A stretch of 64,000 nt of DNA from Rhopalosiphum padi. Its lineage: Eukaryota; Arthropoda; Insecta; Hemiptera; Aphididae. The notes under the pieces were generated by a model. It was not told where the DNA came from. It saw nothing but the letters and a program-made list of their open reading frames with translations, and searched no databases. Position numbers and translations under genes: made by a program. The stretch spans positions 88,204,152-88,268,151 of the forward strand of contig NC_083597.1 of assembly GCF_020882245.1 (NCBI RefSeq). The letters are read 5' to 3'. This document shows, piece by piece, positions 25,696 to 38,962 of this stretch (positions are counted from its first letter, which is position 1; each line of letters opens with the position of its first letter).

Positions 25696-28600
25696 ATGCC
25701 AGATTCGTGGGGAAGTTTCATGAATAAACCAGCTAGAGGTTGGTTACATCCAGACAATGTTATTACGAGAAGTAGCGTTTGCTACGAAGTTCGAGTAAAT
25801 ATTAATAATTATTGAGTTTATTTAATTATGATTGATTATTGATTGGATTTATTATTAAAATATTGTTTTTTAAATTTTAGTACATTGGCTGTTTGGAAGT
25901 ACTGACATCTATGAAAAGTTTAGATTTTGATACACGATTTTTAGTAGCCAAGTAAATTAAAATATTATTTAAATCTTAAAATAATTAATTTTTATTAATA
26001 ATGTATTTTTCTTAGGGAATGTATAAATAAAGTTTGTGAAGCAGCTGGACTAAAAACTGCTGATAAAAAACGAAAAGTAAATCAAATTATTTTATTCCTT
26101 AGCATATGAAAGTACAGTCGAAATTGGTTATCTCGAACTTCTTTAACTCAAAATCGTCGATACCTTAAACTTTTACTCCGGTCCTTTCAACTTCGAGTTA
26201 ACCAAGTTCGACAATAATTAAAAATTGAAAAAAATGATTCAATTTAATTAACAATACCTTTATTTTTATATTTTATAGGTGGATAAAAAAATTTTAAGAC
26301 TTATTGGTGATCATTCAATTATGGATCATGCTGGATCCAATGTTACTTTGTCCATATCTAGCACATGTTTGACTTTAAAACTTAGGGATTCACATGCAGT
26401 AATTTCTACACATGATATGCCTAGGATATCTTTTGCATCTGGGGGCGATGCTGTAAGAACAATTTAATTTTAAATGATCTTCTATTTATTAAATATCCCT
26501 TTGGTATGGTTTATTTTAGGACACAATAGACTTTGTTGCATTTGTAGCAAAAGACATAAAAGACTGGCGTGCGTGTTATGTGCTGGAGTGTGGAGAAGGC
26601 GAGTTAGCACAAGATGTTATTACAACTATTGGCCAAGCCTTTGATTTACGTTTTAAACAATTTTTAACAAAACCTGCACCAGTTTTAAGCTCAAGCACAC
26701 GCGATGAACGAGAATACTATAATGATTTACCAGGAAAATCTCCTCCAGAAACTGGTCCACCACCTGTACCACCTCTTCCCTCGTATCATGATCATCGTAA
26801 TAGAGGTTAATAAATTAAATAAATTAATATTTTAAATTTTAAATTATTTTTTTTATAGTAACTAATGACAATAAATAAATTATAATTTTAGAAAGACTAG
26901 TTTCAAATAATCTAATAGATTTGAATTGTGAAGCACCTCCACCACCTGTACCACATCCTGCTCATAACTATGTTAATGATTTTGTAGTTGGAAATAAAAA
27001 CCACAATTCACAACCTCGTGATGTATTTGATATGCGTATGTTATCATTATAATCTTTTAAAAACAAATAATGTGTGTAATATAATCAATGTACCAGTTTA
27101 TATTTGAATAAAATATTTTAGAACCTTTTGTGGATCATGAACCTCTTCCAGTAATGGCACCAAAATTACAAGATGAAATTTGGTTTCATGGTAGCATTAC
27201 AAGACAGCATGCTGAAGCATTACTAAAACATGTAAGTGGAATATTATATAATGATTAGGACTCAGAAGTATAATGTTAACAAATGTGTTATCAATAAATA
27301 CTCCTTTAAGAAATGCTCTGGATATGATTTAATCACAGCTGAGTTAGATAGATGCTTACCTAAAAAAGCAATTGTTCACCTATATGATTTTTAATTCTAT
27401 TTTAAGATTATCATATTTTCTTATTCTTTAGAAAATTTCTACCATTATCCTAGTCACCAAATCTAATAAATCAACTGATTTGATATCCTCCTTTTCAGTG
27501 GCGTAATTTCATTTAACTTTTTTATTAATAATAGTAATAATTAAGTAATTTTAATTAATCATAGCTTAATATAATAATAATAATAATTTCATTATTATGT
27601 TTCATTGTCTCAATAATAAATATTATGTAAAAAAGCTAATTTTATGACATAAAAATTATCATTTGCTCTTTTATATTAAAATAATGACTTCATAATAATT
27701 AATTTACTGTAATTATTGAAATGAAGACCAAATATAAATTTTTTTATATCTATATATTTTTACATTAAAATAAAAATAAAATATATATGCACAGGGTGTT
27801 CTGTGAGGATTTACCCATTGTGATATCTCCTGAAATAATAAAGATATCATAATTTTAGTTTTTTAATAAGATTCACAGAGAAAAGAACTACAAATATTTC
27901 ATGTTCTAATTTCTTTTAATGTTTTGCTAAAAAGTTAAACAATATTGGCGTTTCAACATAATTTCATTTATCTCTTGATTTTTTATATTTTTTCTAGTTA
28001 TGAAAAAAATTATTTAATACAATGTGGTATTATTGTATCAATCATGGCCCGCGTGATTGTACGGCAAACACTTACAGTGTTTTTCTTGAAAACTAGAAAA
28101 TATATTAAACTCAAGAGAATAATTAATTTAAAATGTTGAAACGTTAATATTTTTATAAAAATGAACTCTAAAAAATAGCTCTTCAATTTTTTTGAAAATG
28201 ATTAAATAAAAAAAAATATATTTTTAATTTTTTTACATAAACATTAAAATAAATTAAAACATGAAATATTTGTAGTTCTTGTCCCTATGAATTTTATTAA
28301 AAAACCAGAATTGTGATATCTCCATTATTTTAGGAGATATTACAATGGGTAAATTCTCACAGGACACCTGTATAGTTACAAATAGTTTATTAAGAGCCAA
28401 GAGGTATCAATTATTGAAAAGAGATGCATGAAAAATATTTATAGAAAAAATGTATAAAATGTTTTTATGTTTATAGGATGGTGATTTTCTAGTAAGAGAA
28501 TCACAAGGATCTCCTGGACAATATGTATTAACAGGTCTTCAAGGGGATGTGAAGAAACACTTACTTTTAATTGATCCAGAAGGCGCAGTTAGAACTAAAG

Positions 28601-28719
28601 ACCGTATGTTTGAAAGTGTCAGTCATTTGGTGAACTATCATAGTGAAAACAAATTGCCTATTATGTCAGCTGAAAGTGCTCTCATTTTAAGATATCCAGT
28701 GCCGCGAACTAGATTTTAA
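25696..28719 (+). CDS. Shc: SHC-transforming adaptor protein (PTB-SH2)
   Basis: Eight coding exons (25696-25794, 25881-25951, 26016-26076, 26279-26452, 26520-26805, 26892-27035, 27122-27231, 28477-28719) give 395 residues with all junctions in frame. Shc couples activated receptor tyrosine kinases to Grb2/Sos and Ras. The PTB domain spans about residues 25-205 (VRYIGCLEVLTSMKSLDF, then SGGDADTIDFVAFVAKD, then GQAFDLRFKQFL). The central CH1-like region has EYYNDL, a YYxN Grb2 SH2-binding tyrosine motif, and two proline runs (PPPVPPLP, PPPPVPHP). The SH2 domain lies at about 297-387 (WFHGSITRQHAEALL, GDFLVRES with the phosphotyrosine-binding arginine, HLVNYH). As in fly Shc, there is no long N-terminal CH2. 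The donor of intron 5 (G|GTTAAT) is weak. Intron 7 (1.2 kb) holds a MITE. Confidence 0.96.
26115..26213. mobile_element. About 100-bp palindromic MITE-like element in Shc intron 3
   Basis: The left end reads CAGTCGAAATTGGTTATCTC, preceded by TA. The right end, reverse-complemented, reads TGTCGAACTTGGTTAACTCG, so the two ends match over more than 20 positions with few differences. The core is about 50 bases. This is the look of a very short pogo/Tc1-type non-autonomous element inserted at TA. It sits between exons 3 and 4 and does not touch splice sites. Confidence 0.6.
27792..28370. mobile_element. 580-bp MITE with about 120-bp terminal inverted repeats in Shc intron 7
   Basis: Positions 27792-27912 and the reverse complement of 28250-28370 match almost throughout: CAGG(G)TGTYCTGTGAG, ATTTACCCATTGTRATATC, and AAGAACTACAAATATTTCATG in both arms. 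The unique core of about 340 bases contains only an AT-rich 64-codon frame (27945-28139) without recognisable domains, so the element is non-autonomous. No clear target duplication can be read at its edges. The superfamily is not assigned. Confidence 0.85.
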
Positions 28720-30900
28720 TAGCTTTATTTTACCTAACTCATTCCAACTACCAAACATTCATTTATATATTTGGATGTTTAATTACTAAAAAATATATAT
28801 ATTTATAAATTGAATAATACAATGATGCAGATAATAGCGTTTGTTGTCATTAATTTGTATGCATTAACCAGTGGTTTTTCAGTTTTTATTTACTTATTTA
28901 AATTATTAATTATTAAATATCATAAAATTCAGTTTTATAATAATATAATGTTCACCAATTCACACCTCCCATAAGCATATAAAATATAAATACTATATAT
29001 TATATTAAGTCATGTCTATGTTATAAAAATATGTATGATATGTCAATGGTATTATACATTTAGATTTTTCTACAAACCACTGGTATAATATATTCATTAT
29101 TTTAATTTTTAATTAGACTTTAATATGTGTATTAATTTTTTCTCAATTGAATATATTTCTATGCATACAAATTTATAATTTATATAATTTTTTAAGGAGT
29201 AATGGCTCAGGAATGATATTTATACATATACACCTTGCCTAATAGACCATTGTTAATATATTAGTCATACATTACAATGTTATTTTTGAAGATAGTGAGT
29301 TTAATCTTTTCTGTGGATATAAGTATATTTTAATACATTTATATGATTGTAGATTCATTCATTTAAATTGAATTAAGAAAAATTAAATATTTTGTTTTGT
29401 TACCAATTAGTTATAATTTTATAGATGTAACTTTTTTTTTGTATTTTAATATCTATAAATAGATAATCAGAATAAAATAAACAAATGAAAAGAGTTTATC
29501 TTTTTCATTTTTATAAACAGTTAGATAAAAAAGAATATAAATACTCAATTTGATTAGAAACAATACCTAATATAGCAGTAGGTATGAATTGTTACGTAAA
29601 TATAAACAATTAACCAGGTATGCAAATTTAACCCTACTTTTTTGTATCATTTTACTAAGTATGATAAAGTCGTACAAATGTAGATATAAAATTTTCTTTT
29701 TCAAATAAGACTAATTAAAACAATATTCAAAATTTGTTCGAACACAGTTAAAAAAATAATTTAATAATATATTCTGAACAGTAAATATTAAATACCTAAA
29801 TTATTATAATATTAAAAAAAAATTATGAGTTTTAATACAAACATGAGCTATGTATATTTATTTAAACTTATTCACTATCATTATTAATTTATTATATATT
29901 CATCATATATTTAACATTTTTGTGTTATCATATTATCATTTTGTAATTAACATATTATAGAAATTAATCAAAGTATGTACATTATTATTTATGAAAATAT
30001 ACAGGACAAATTCAATGAATAATATAATATATATTATGTTTGTTGTAAATAATATTATAATTTATACTCACATTAATTTTTATATAAGGTACCAATATTT
30101 TGTTTGAAAAAAATCAACAATTATTCCTGTTAATAATTTATCATTTGTTTTATTTTTTTTTTTTTAGTTATAGTTTTCATAGTGTCATAATTTCTACTAC
30201 ACATTTTGTTATAATCATTTTGTAATTTTTCTTTAACCTAAACTATAATATATCTATATTATATTCATGCTACTTATTTTGAATTATTAAATGTCTTATA
30301 ATTGTTTAATGTTGGTCGCTAAATACAAGGTGTTTACATACAACTTTAGAACCATCTTAATATCTGTCAATGTTATTAAGTGGTATTAAATACATTTTTA
30401 TCTAAACAGATACTATAAAAATGTAAAAATTTCCATTTAGAGAATATGTTAAAAAATATCATCCATATTTTATACATGATCTGTGAATATTTATGTCAAA
30501 ATAAAATTAAAATGCAAACAAATTAAAATGCATGTCAATAAGAACTAAGACATTTATATTGTATGACCATAGAAGAGTAAATATTCTATAACCGGTAGTA
30601 TCACAGAACAGTTCAATAAAAGTATTTGAGTTATGGTTTTGCCGTTATTACGATAACTAGGGCTCGGCACTTAAAGCATTTGATTATTTTTATGGTTTGA
30701 CTTAAAATGTAGCAGAGTGCTATGAAAGTGTATGTCATGTTAAAACACGTTCAATTAGTGCTTTTTTTTTAAATTATTTAATATAAATACATTTTTTACA
30801 TGGATATTTTATCATTTTTTAGTGCATATTTTGCCTTTTTAGCTTCTATAACTTTTGAGCTCAAGTGAACGCCTTCACACAAGTTTGAATTTTAAACATG
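28720..30900. other. Shc 3' UTR and AT-rich intergenic sequence
   Basis: The Shc 3' UTR starts at 28720; several AATAAA-like words occur downstream (for example near 29471), but the true end cannot be fixed. The rest is AT-rich without recognisable exons or RNA genes. A T-run lies near 30152-30165. Confidence 0.5.
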
Positions 30901-31500
30901 TACATTTTATTGTTTTAGAATTTTATTTTTTAATAAAAATAAATAAAAAAGGTAGGCAAGTGGATACCGTTTTGCTGTGCTTTAGGTGTCGAGTGAGTCA
31001 CTATTATGGATAGGTATGTTAAATTTGAATGCAATGATAGATATTATCATTGCATACGAAAAACGATTGTGAACAGAGATGACTTGTCAGTCTAAGATAT
31101 ATTATATTACCTATATTATTTTTTTTTGATACAAGTATTTTATTTTTAAAGTAGGATCTAGGATGGGTTGCGTACTTTCATACAGCAATGTTAAAAAAAT
31201 TGAATATTTCAAAAGCCTATAACAGTGCATAGACATTAGTGAAATATTTTGCAAAAGAAAATTATGTAAAGAAAATGCCAATCTTAACTACTGGTGAAAA
31301 TTTCAAGTTTCTACGACTTATACTTTTTGAATAACAACAAATATCTTCAATCGTTTTAGGATATATCATTATTTGTGTAAAAAATTAAATTTCATACGCT
31401 CATAAAAACGCCAAGAAAAAAGATTAAAAATTGGGAGATTTGGATGTTTTATAATGTTAAGAATGAAATTTTTTATAGTGATTGGAAGCAGGTGAGAGAA
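30900..31500 (+). repeat. Second copy of the dispersed AT-rich repeat
   Basis: 30951-30998 carries GTAGGCAAGTGGATACCG and TTAGGTGTCGAGTG, matching in inverted orientation the block at 23033-23080. It continues with ATTATCATTGCATACGAAAA and GATGACTTGTCAGTCTAAG, phrases I associate with a repeat abundant in aphid genomes (recalled, not searched). Near 31048 and 31060 a short hairpin pairs AATGATAGATA with TATCATTG. No coding potential is seen. Borders are approximate. Confidence 0.5.
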
Positions 31501-32588
31501 TAAGATATGTTAATATGTTAACTTTAACTGATTGGAAGGATTGAACGAACACAGGTTTGAAAATAGTATATATCCAAATTTGGATACCATAACTAATCAT
31601 AAAATTAAAGTGTTATTTGTAGAGAATTATTTTATAGATGAATTAAACAGATATGTTTTAACACGGAATGTGTTATGAAATTTTCATTTTTAGCGATATT
31701 TTTTTCATCAAGATGAATATCTATATATTTAATTGAGTTATTTATGGGGATTATTTTATTATTAAATGTTATTGGAGGACTGACTTTTGGACTTACAGCA
31801 AAACTTAAGTGTGTAGATTTATTTTTATTCTCCATTATTTGGATTAAATTTATAAGTTAATTTAAGTGAGTTTTAATATTATTAATACGCCAATTTTATA
31901 GGTGGCAAAGTTTAGTGTTTTCAGGATGGTCTTAAGGGCCGTAACTAAAGAAGAAGAATACGGCAATTTTAATATATAGACTAGAAAAACTCATACAGGC
32001 GTTATTTGAATAAATTACTATATTGGTAAGACTGAAGAATGGGGTATGTCAATAGTAAAAAGATACTGTGTTGGAATGATAATGATATATTGTTAAGACT
32101 TTTTAAAATATATATAACATACAACTTTAACCCTTTGATTAGTATAGATATATATAACGTTATTCATAGGATATGATAGTTTGATATATATATAGTGATT
32201 ACTGATTTTACATTGATATAATATATAAAGATTATAAATATGTGTGGTAATCTGTGAATTGAAGTCCTCCCTCTCAAATATAAAATAAATGTGATGTTAT
32301 TGTTTTAAATAAATTAAAAACAAATTATTTAATTTCTTTAAAATAAATTCACTCTGTGAAAGTTATAGTTAAAAATAATTAACTCATTAAAGAGTTAATA
32401 ATAAACATTAGACCAAAAACAATGTCCTAGTAATTAAAAGTTTAATATCTTAAATTATACAATATTATAAACATATAAAATAAATTTGACGTGATTAAAA
32501 AATATAAATTACTTAAGACTAGTAAAATAACACTACTTTGGGAAATTTAAATTAAGTCCACAAGTATTACCAACTTGTTCAGCAATGC
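31501..32588. other. AT-rich intergenic sequence upstream of the BRICK1 3' end
   Basis: No gene was recognised. The minus-strand frame at 31632-31835 is low in information and without domains. The 3' UTR of BRICK1 should lie just below 32589. TA-dinucleotide-rich patches occur at about 32100-32230. Confidence 0.5.
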
Positions 32589-34627
32589 TCATGAAAGAGT
32601 TTCTCCTTTAGTAACCTAAAAGATAAAATATTTTTATTTTAATAACTTGATACACATTAATACAAATATAAAATTTTTTACCCGTGCTTCTAAATATTCA
32701 ATTCTTCTTTCTAGTGTAGTTAATTTTTCATTTAAAATAGCTAATCTGGATCGACATGACATATCTGTAAAAAAAAAATAAATTAATCAATAGATTTCAC
32801 AATAAAAACTTCCTAGTTAACATTTATGAAATAAGTATAATTTTATGAATCACTAATTTACAAACAAATTACAAATTAGGTAGGTAAACTAGGTATCTTA
32901 ATACTTAATAAACTTATCAAATCCTGATAAATATTAATATATTGAGTACAATTATTGTTATATTTATAAAAAAGATTTTTAATGTTTAAATTAATTACAC
33001 ATTATTTATCTCACGCACTAATTAATTTTCCAATGTCTAGGTCTTTCGCTTTAATCTATCTTTTAGATCAATTTTATTTGAAGGTCCAGGTTTATCTTTT
33101 GCTGCTAACTCTTCATCAATTAATAGCTCAAAATTTCCCATTGCCTCTCGAGATGGACATTTATTCCAACGTACATCAGGAATTCCACTGGGTGGTAAAA
33201 CTACACTTAACATATTGTCAATCAATTGATACTTTAATATACGGTCATTTGCTGTAGTAGATGTTAGTGAAGGAGATGCATTTACCTCGATTAGCCAAGG
33301 TTTTAAATTATCATCAATTATAATATCATAACCATAACATTCAAAACAATGTCTATCATTAGCCATTATATAACTCACTGACTTTAAAGAATGAACTATC
33401 AACCAAACAATATTATCAAAAAGTTCTTCAGTTACAGTTTTTCCTCTTGTGCTTTCTAAAAATAATCTCAAATTTTGAATGCTTAATTTACCGCCATGTA
33501 TACCGTTGTATTCATCCCCTTGTTTTTGTATGGAGACATTAGTCAAATGGATTAATACATTTTCTATATCAGCAACACTTGTATTATATTTGACAGTACA
33601 GAATCGACAAAAGCCTGACTTAAATAGGTATGCTTTTAATGGACGAAAAGATGTGACTAAAACATACAAACGAAGATCAAACTTTTTACCACCAATAAGT
33701 AATGGATTATCAATATATTTAGAAATAACATATGATTCCTTTATGGTAGATGTATTGAAATTATTATTTTTGGCTTCTCTAGACCATTTCTTCAATTTTG
33801 ATAATTTATTAATAAGGAATATTCCTGTTCCTTGAGATTTTCCGACTGGTTTCATAATCCATGTACTTGGGCCAACCTTGCGGTATTCTTCTACAAACAA
33901 ATTATAGTCTGCTGGTAACACAAATGTTACTGGAATAAAATCTAAATATAAGTATTTTCCATCCAAACGCTTGGCTAATGGACTTCCCTCTCTTTCGAGT
34001 TCACGTCTATAACGTTTAATATTTTTAATCAACATATCTTTACGACTGAGTTCATAATGATTAGGAAAATGATTGATCATTTGGTTGTCATGCATTCTAT
34101 AGCCACTGTCAATACTAAATAGACTACGACATGTTTGTATACCAGCCCAGTAAAAGTTCCAATCATCATCGGGGCCAACATGTACCCAGCCTCTTTTCTC
34201 AAAATTACTTAATACAACTGACCTGTCCACATCTGTACAATATGTTATTTTCATTATGATAAAAAACAAGTGTTGAAGAAAGGGTTTAATTAAAAACTAT
34301 AAGATTACAGGTTAAAAACTTAAATGTAGATTGATCAAACAATGTTATAAATAGATGTGTCCATGGTAACAAAAATTATACTTAAGTATTTTAGTCGTTT
34401 TAGAGCTTACTTAAGTATGATTAAAATATGGAATAAAGAGTGTATGTTAAGATGAATACATACCACGATTTATCATGGGACTACAATCAAAATAATGTTA
34501 TGTGCTTACCAAATGAATTGAGAAAATCTGTAATTTTTTTTATGCTGCCAGTGATCACCTCAATGTATTCGCGGTTCGCCCAGTCTTGTTGTATTTGTTT
34601 TTGAACGCCTTCTTTAGGTCCTCCCAT
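32589..34627 (-). CDS. BRK1: BRICK1/HSPC300, WAVE (SCAR) complex subunit
   Basis: Three coding exons (34627-34510, 32764-32682, 32615-32589) give exactly 75 residues, the length of the animal protein. Diagnostic strings are QDWANREYIEVITGSIKKI and DFLNSF in exon 1, DMSCRSRLAILNEKL and ERRIEYLEARV in exon 2, and VTKGETLS in exon 3. The protein is a small coiled-coil subunit of the five-member WAVE regulatory complex, which drives Arp2/3-dependent actin assembly downstream of Rac. Intron 1 (32765-34509, 1.75 kb) contains the whole TTLL1 gene on the same strand. The 5' end faces Ras85D across a 2.2-kb divergent spacer. Confidence 0.96.
33037..34254 (-). CDS. TTLL1: Tubulin polyglutamylase TTLL1, intronless, nested in BRICK1 intron 1
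   Basis: One uninterrupted frame encodes a 405-residue protein from Met at 34254 (MKITYCTDVDRSVVLSNF); the frame opens five codons earlier at 34269, but the later Met fits the family start better. TTLL1 is the catalytic subunit of the tubulin polyglutamylase complex and adds glutamate side chains to tubulin tails in cilia and axons. The TTL/ATP-grasp motifs are intact: NFEKRGWVHVG, DWNFYWAGIQT, FPNHYELSRKD, STWIMKPVGKSQGTGIF, GGKKFDLRLYVLV, HLTNVSIQK, and CFECYGYDIIIDDNLKPWL followed by IEVNASPSL. Length is close to human TTLL1 (423 aa); the tail beyond the core is shorter. The lack of any intron, inside another gene's intron, suggests a possible retrocopy. No poly(A) remnant or flanking duplication is evident. 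Confidence 0.94.
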   Translation of the reverse strand: MKITYCTDVDRSVVLSNFEKRGWVHVGPDDDWNFYWAGIQTCRSLFSIDSGYRMHDNQMINHFPNHYELSRKDMLIKNIKRYRRELEREGSPLAKRLDGKYLYLDFIPVTFVLPADYNLFVEEYRKVGPSTWIMKPVGKSQGTGIFLINKLSKLKKWSREAKNNNFNTSTIKESYVISKYIDNPLLIGGKKFDLRLYVLVTSFRPLKAYLFKSGFCRFCTVKYNTSVADIENVLIHLTNVSIQKQGDEYNGIHGGKLSIQNLRLFLESTRGKTVTEELFDNIVWLIVHSLKSVSYIMANDRHCFECYGYDIIIDDNLKPWLIEVNASPSLTSTTANDRILKYQLIDNMLSVVLPPSGIPDVRWNKCPSREAMGNFELLIDEELAAKDKPGPSNKIDLKDRLKRKT

Positions 34628-36797
34628 GGCTACGGAATATACGTGAACGACAAAATGTATAAGATAAACACTAGTCGCTAGTCAGTCACTGATGAGTAAC
34701 AACAGTAATAATAATTATTCACCGACTGTGGAGTGTGGTTCAAGAAAACTGGACTAGACACAAGTAACAACTGACGGCGATGATACTATTGTAGTGAACT
34801 AGACACTAATTAATAATAATGTCGAACTAATAAGGGTAACGCCAAATGGATCCGGAATGTGATCTAATCTCTAATCTATGATTCCGATTTCCAGTAGTTA
34901 GTTAGTATTTAGTAGTCAGTGCTCAATGTTCATAGAATAAAGATAGTGTTGGCCGGTAAGTCCTGGTGGTGAGTGGGCGGGCTTACTCGTAGTGCATAGA
35001 TAAAGGATATTTTCTTTATCAATAGTGGCAAAGACGTAATATAGATATCTATATTATGTCTGTGTATGGTGCAGTGTGCAATATGAAAAAAATACTGTAG
35101 TTGTTTATCACATTCCACGGACTAAGATATTATATATAGAGATATGTGATATTGTTCTGTGGTGTACTGGTGTCACATTCTAAGATCACAATGATCACAT
35201 TATTATTTATCAACGACCAAGGCCATAGGAATATAGGATTATTAGGATTATATGGCGTAGTGTAAATCACACATAGGATCTATAGTCGTACAGTAAATTA
35301 TGACGTAATAGATTGATTCTATGAAATCTATTTTGTCACCGTTTACTTGTGTAAATATATATTTGTTTCACATGAGTAATGAGTTGTATTTCAAATTGAA
35401 TTTATTCTAACGCCCTTAATTCCATAAAAACATCATTCTATTATTACTCGTTTTAAAAAAAAAATCCTTTTATTAAACATTTTTTCCAGGAAACTTTTTT
35501 TGTACAAATGTTAAAATGTTATGTAGAATTATAGACCTATGGGCTATGTATACTGTATAGCTCTACGGGTCGGTGTCCAAAGCCCAATGTGTTATCATTG
35601 ACAAATTGAGTCATTGTCTTCGGCGGGGGAGAAAACTGAAAAGTACGTTATCGGCGCAATAATATTATCTATTCTGTTTTAGTGTTATCACACGACGGAA
35701 CGTCGTCGCCAGTCGCCAGTGTGACACGAACGGCAATCAGGTACGATCGCAAACGTTTCTCACGGATTTTTGCTCGATCACCACCGCCCACCGGTACCCG
35801 TCGATTAATTTCCAATTTCCATTACATAGTGGCGAGTACCTACGATAATAATATCGTAAATTTAATTTATATTGTTAATAACATATAAATAAATATTACA
35901 AATTATAAGAAATATATATAAAACAAGTAACCACCACCGAGTATAGTCTCGGCCCGAACGGATAACAAGTAAATTGTAGAAACTATTTTTCTATTTATGG
36001 GCTTGCAAATTCGTGGTTGCAATATTGAATAAAAGTCAGTGTTTTTTTTTTTTCAAAATTCGACGATTTCGATTTTCCGTAATGATATCACGTCCGTCCG
36101 AATAAGTCGAACAACGGAATAAAACAATTTTAAATCTGAAAACGAACCGGCTACACCTACAACTGCTGCGGCCTAACGGCTACCGGTGCTCACCGAACAG
36201 CGGATAGTGGATACCCATTGCGGTTGCACGACGATATTTTTTATAATATATTATTATTATGATTACGAGTTATGACATTACGTTATCAATGACGAAGACT
36301 ACGAAGTGCGAGTAACGAGTTACGACGGACGACGACGACGACTGCGACGCGCGCGCCGAGGAACGTACATAGCGGACAGTTGGACAGGCTGCGTGCGCCG
36401 TACAAAAGATGGCTGTGCTGTAAACAAAAAATAAATAAATAAATGTCACGCCCCTTTTAGAGAATAATAATAAAAAAAAAAAAAGAAAAGAAAGAAGGAA
36501 AAAACCAAAACACCTTTTTTTCCGTCTTCGCTAATCGGTGCACATTACGGTCGGGGTGTGTTTCGCGTATTTTTTCCGCGATATTGTCGTTACCCGTGAT
36601 TATTGTCATCGCCTCCGCGGTCCAAGTCGACGCCGTCGTCAAGCCGAACGCCGCCGACCGGTGTGTTGCACCGCACGGGACCAGTGACCACCGACCACAA
36701 CGCCGTACAAGAGCGCCCTTTGTTTTGCTGTGCTGTTGACTGACCAGACGACGACGACGACGACGACAACACCGAACGCCGATTAAAAAATTAAATA
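34628..36797. promoter_or_regulatory. Divergent spacer between BRICK1 (-) and Ras85D (+)
   Basis: The 2.2-kb region must contain both promoters. GC rises from about 36.1 kb towards the Ras start, and the last about 450 bases are CpG-rich with (GAC)n runs at 36326-36350 and 36747-36768. These are probably Ras 5' UTR and core promoter. The frame at 35682-35888 (+) and those on the - strand at 36457-36915 have no domain features and look compositional. Short AT-rich stretches lie between 35.0 and 35.5 kb. Confidence 0.5.

Positions 36798-38962
<2,165 letters not shown>

Noticed and set aside
27945..28139. 64-codon frame inside the Shc intron MITE
   Set aside because: No transposase motif (no DDE/D signature), A/T-driven composition; core of a non-autonomous element.
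33479..33835. 118-codon + strand frame
   Set aside because: Antisense shadow of TTLL1, which has full motif support on the - strand.
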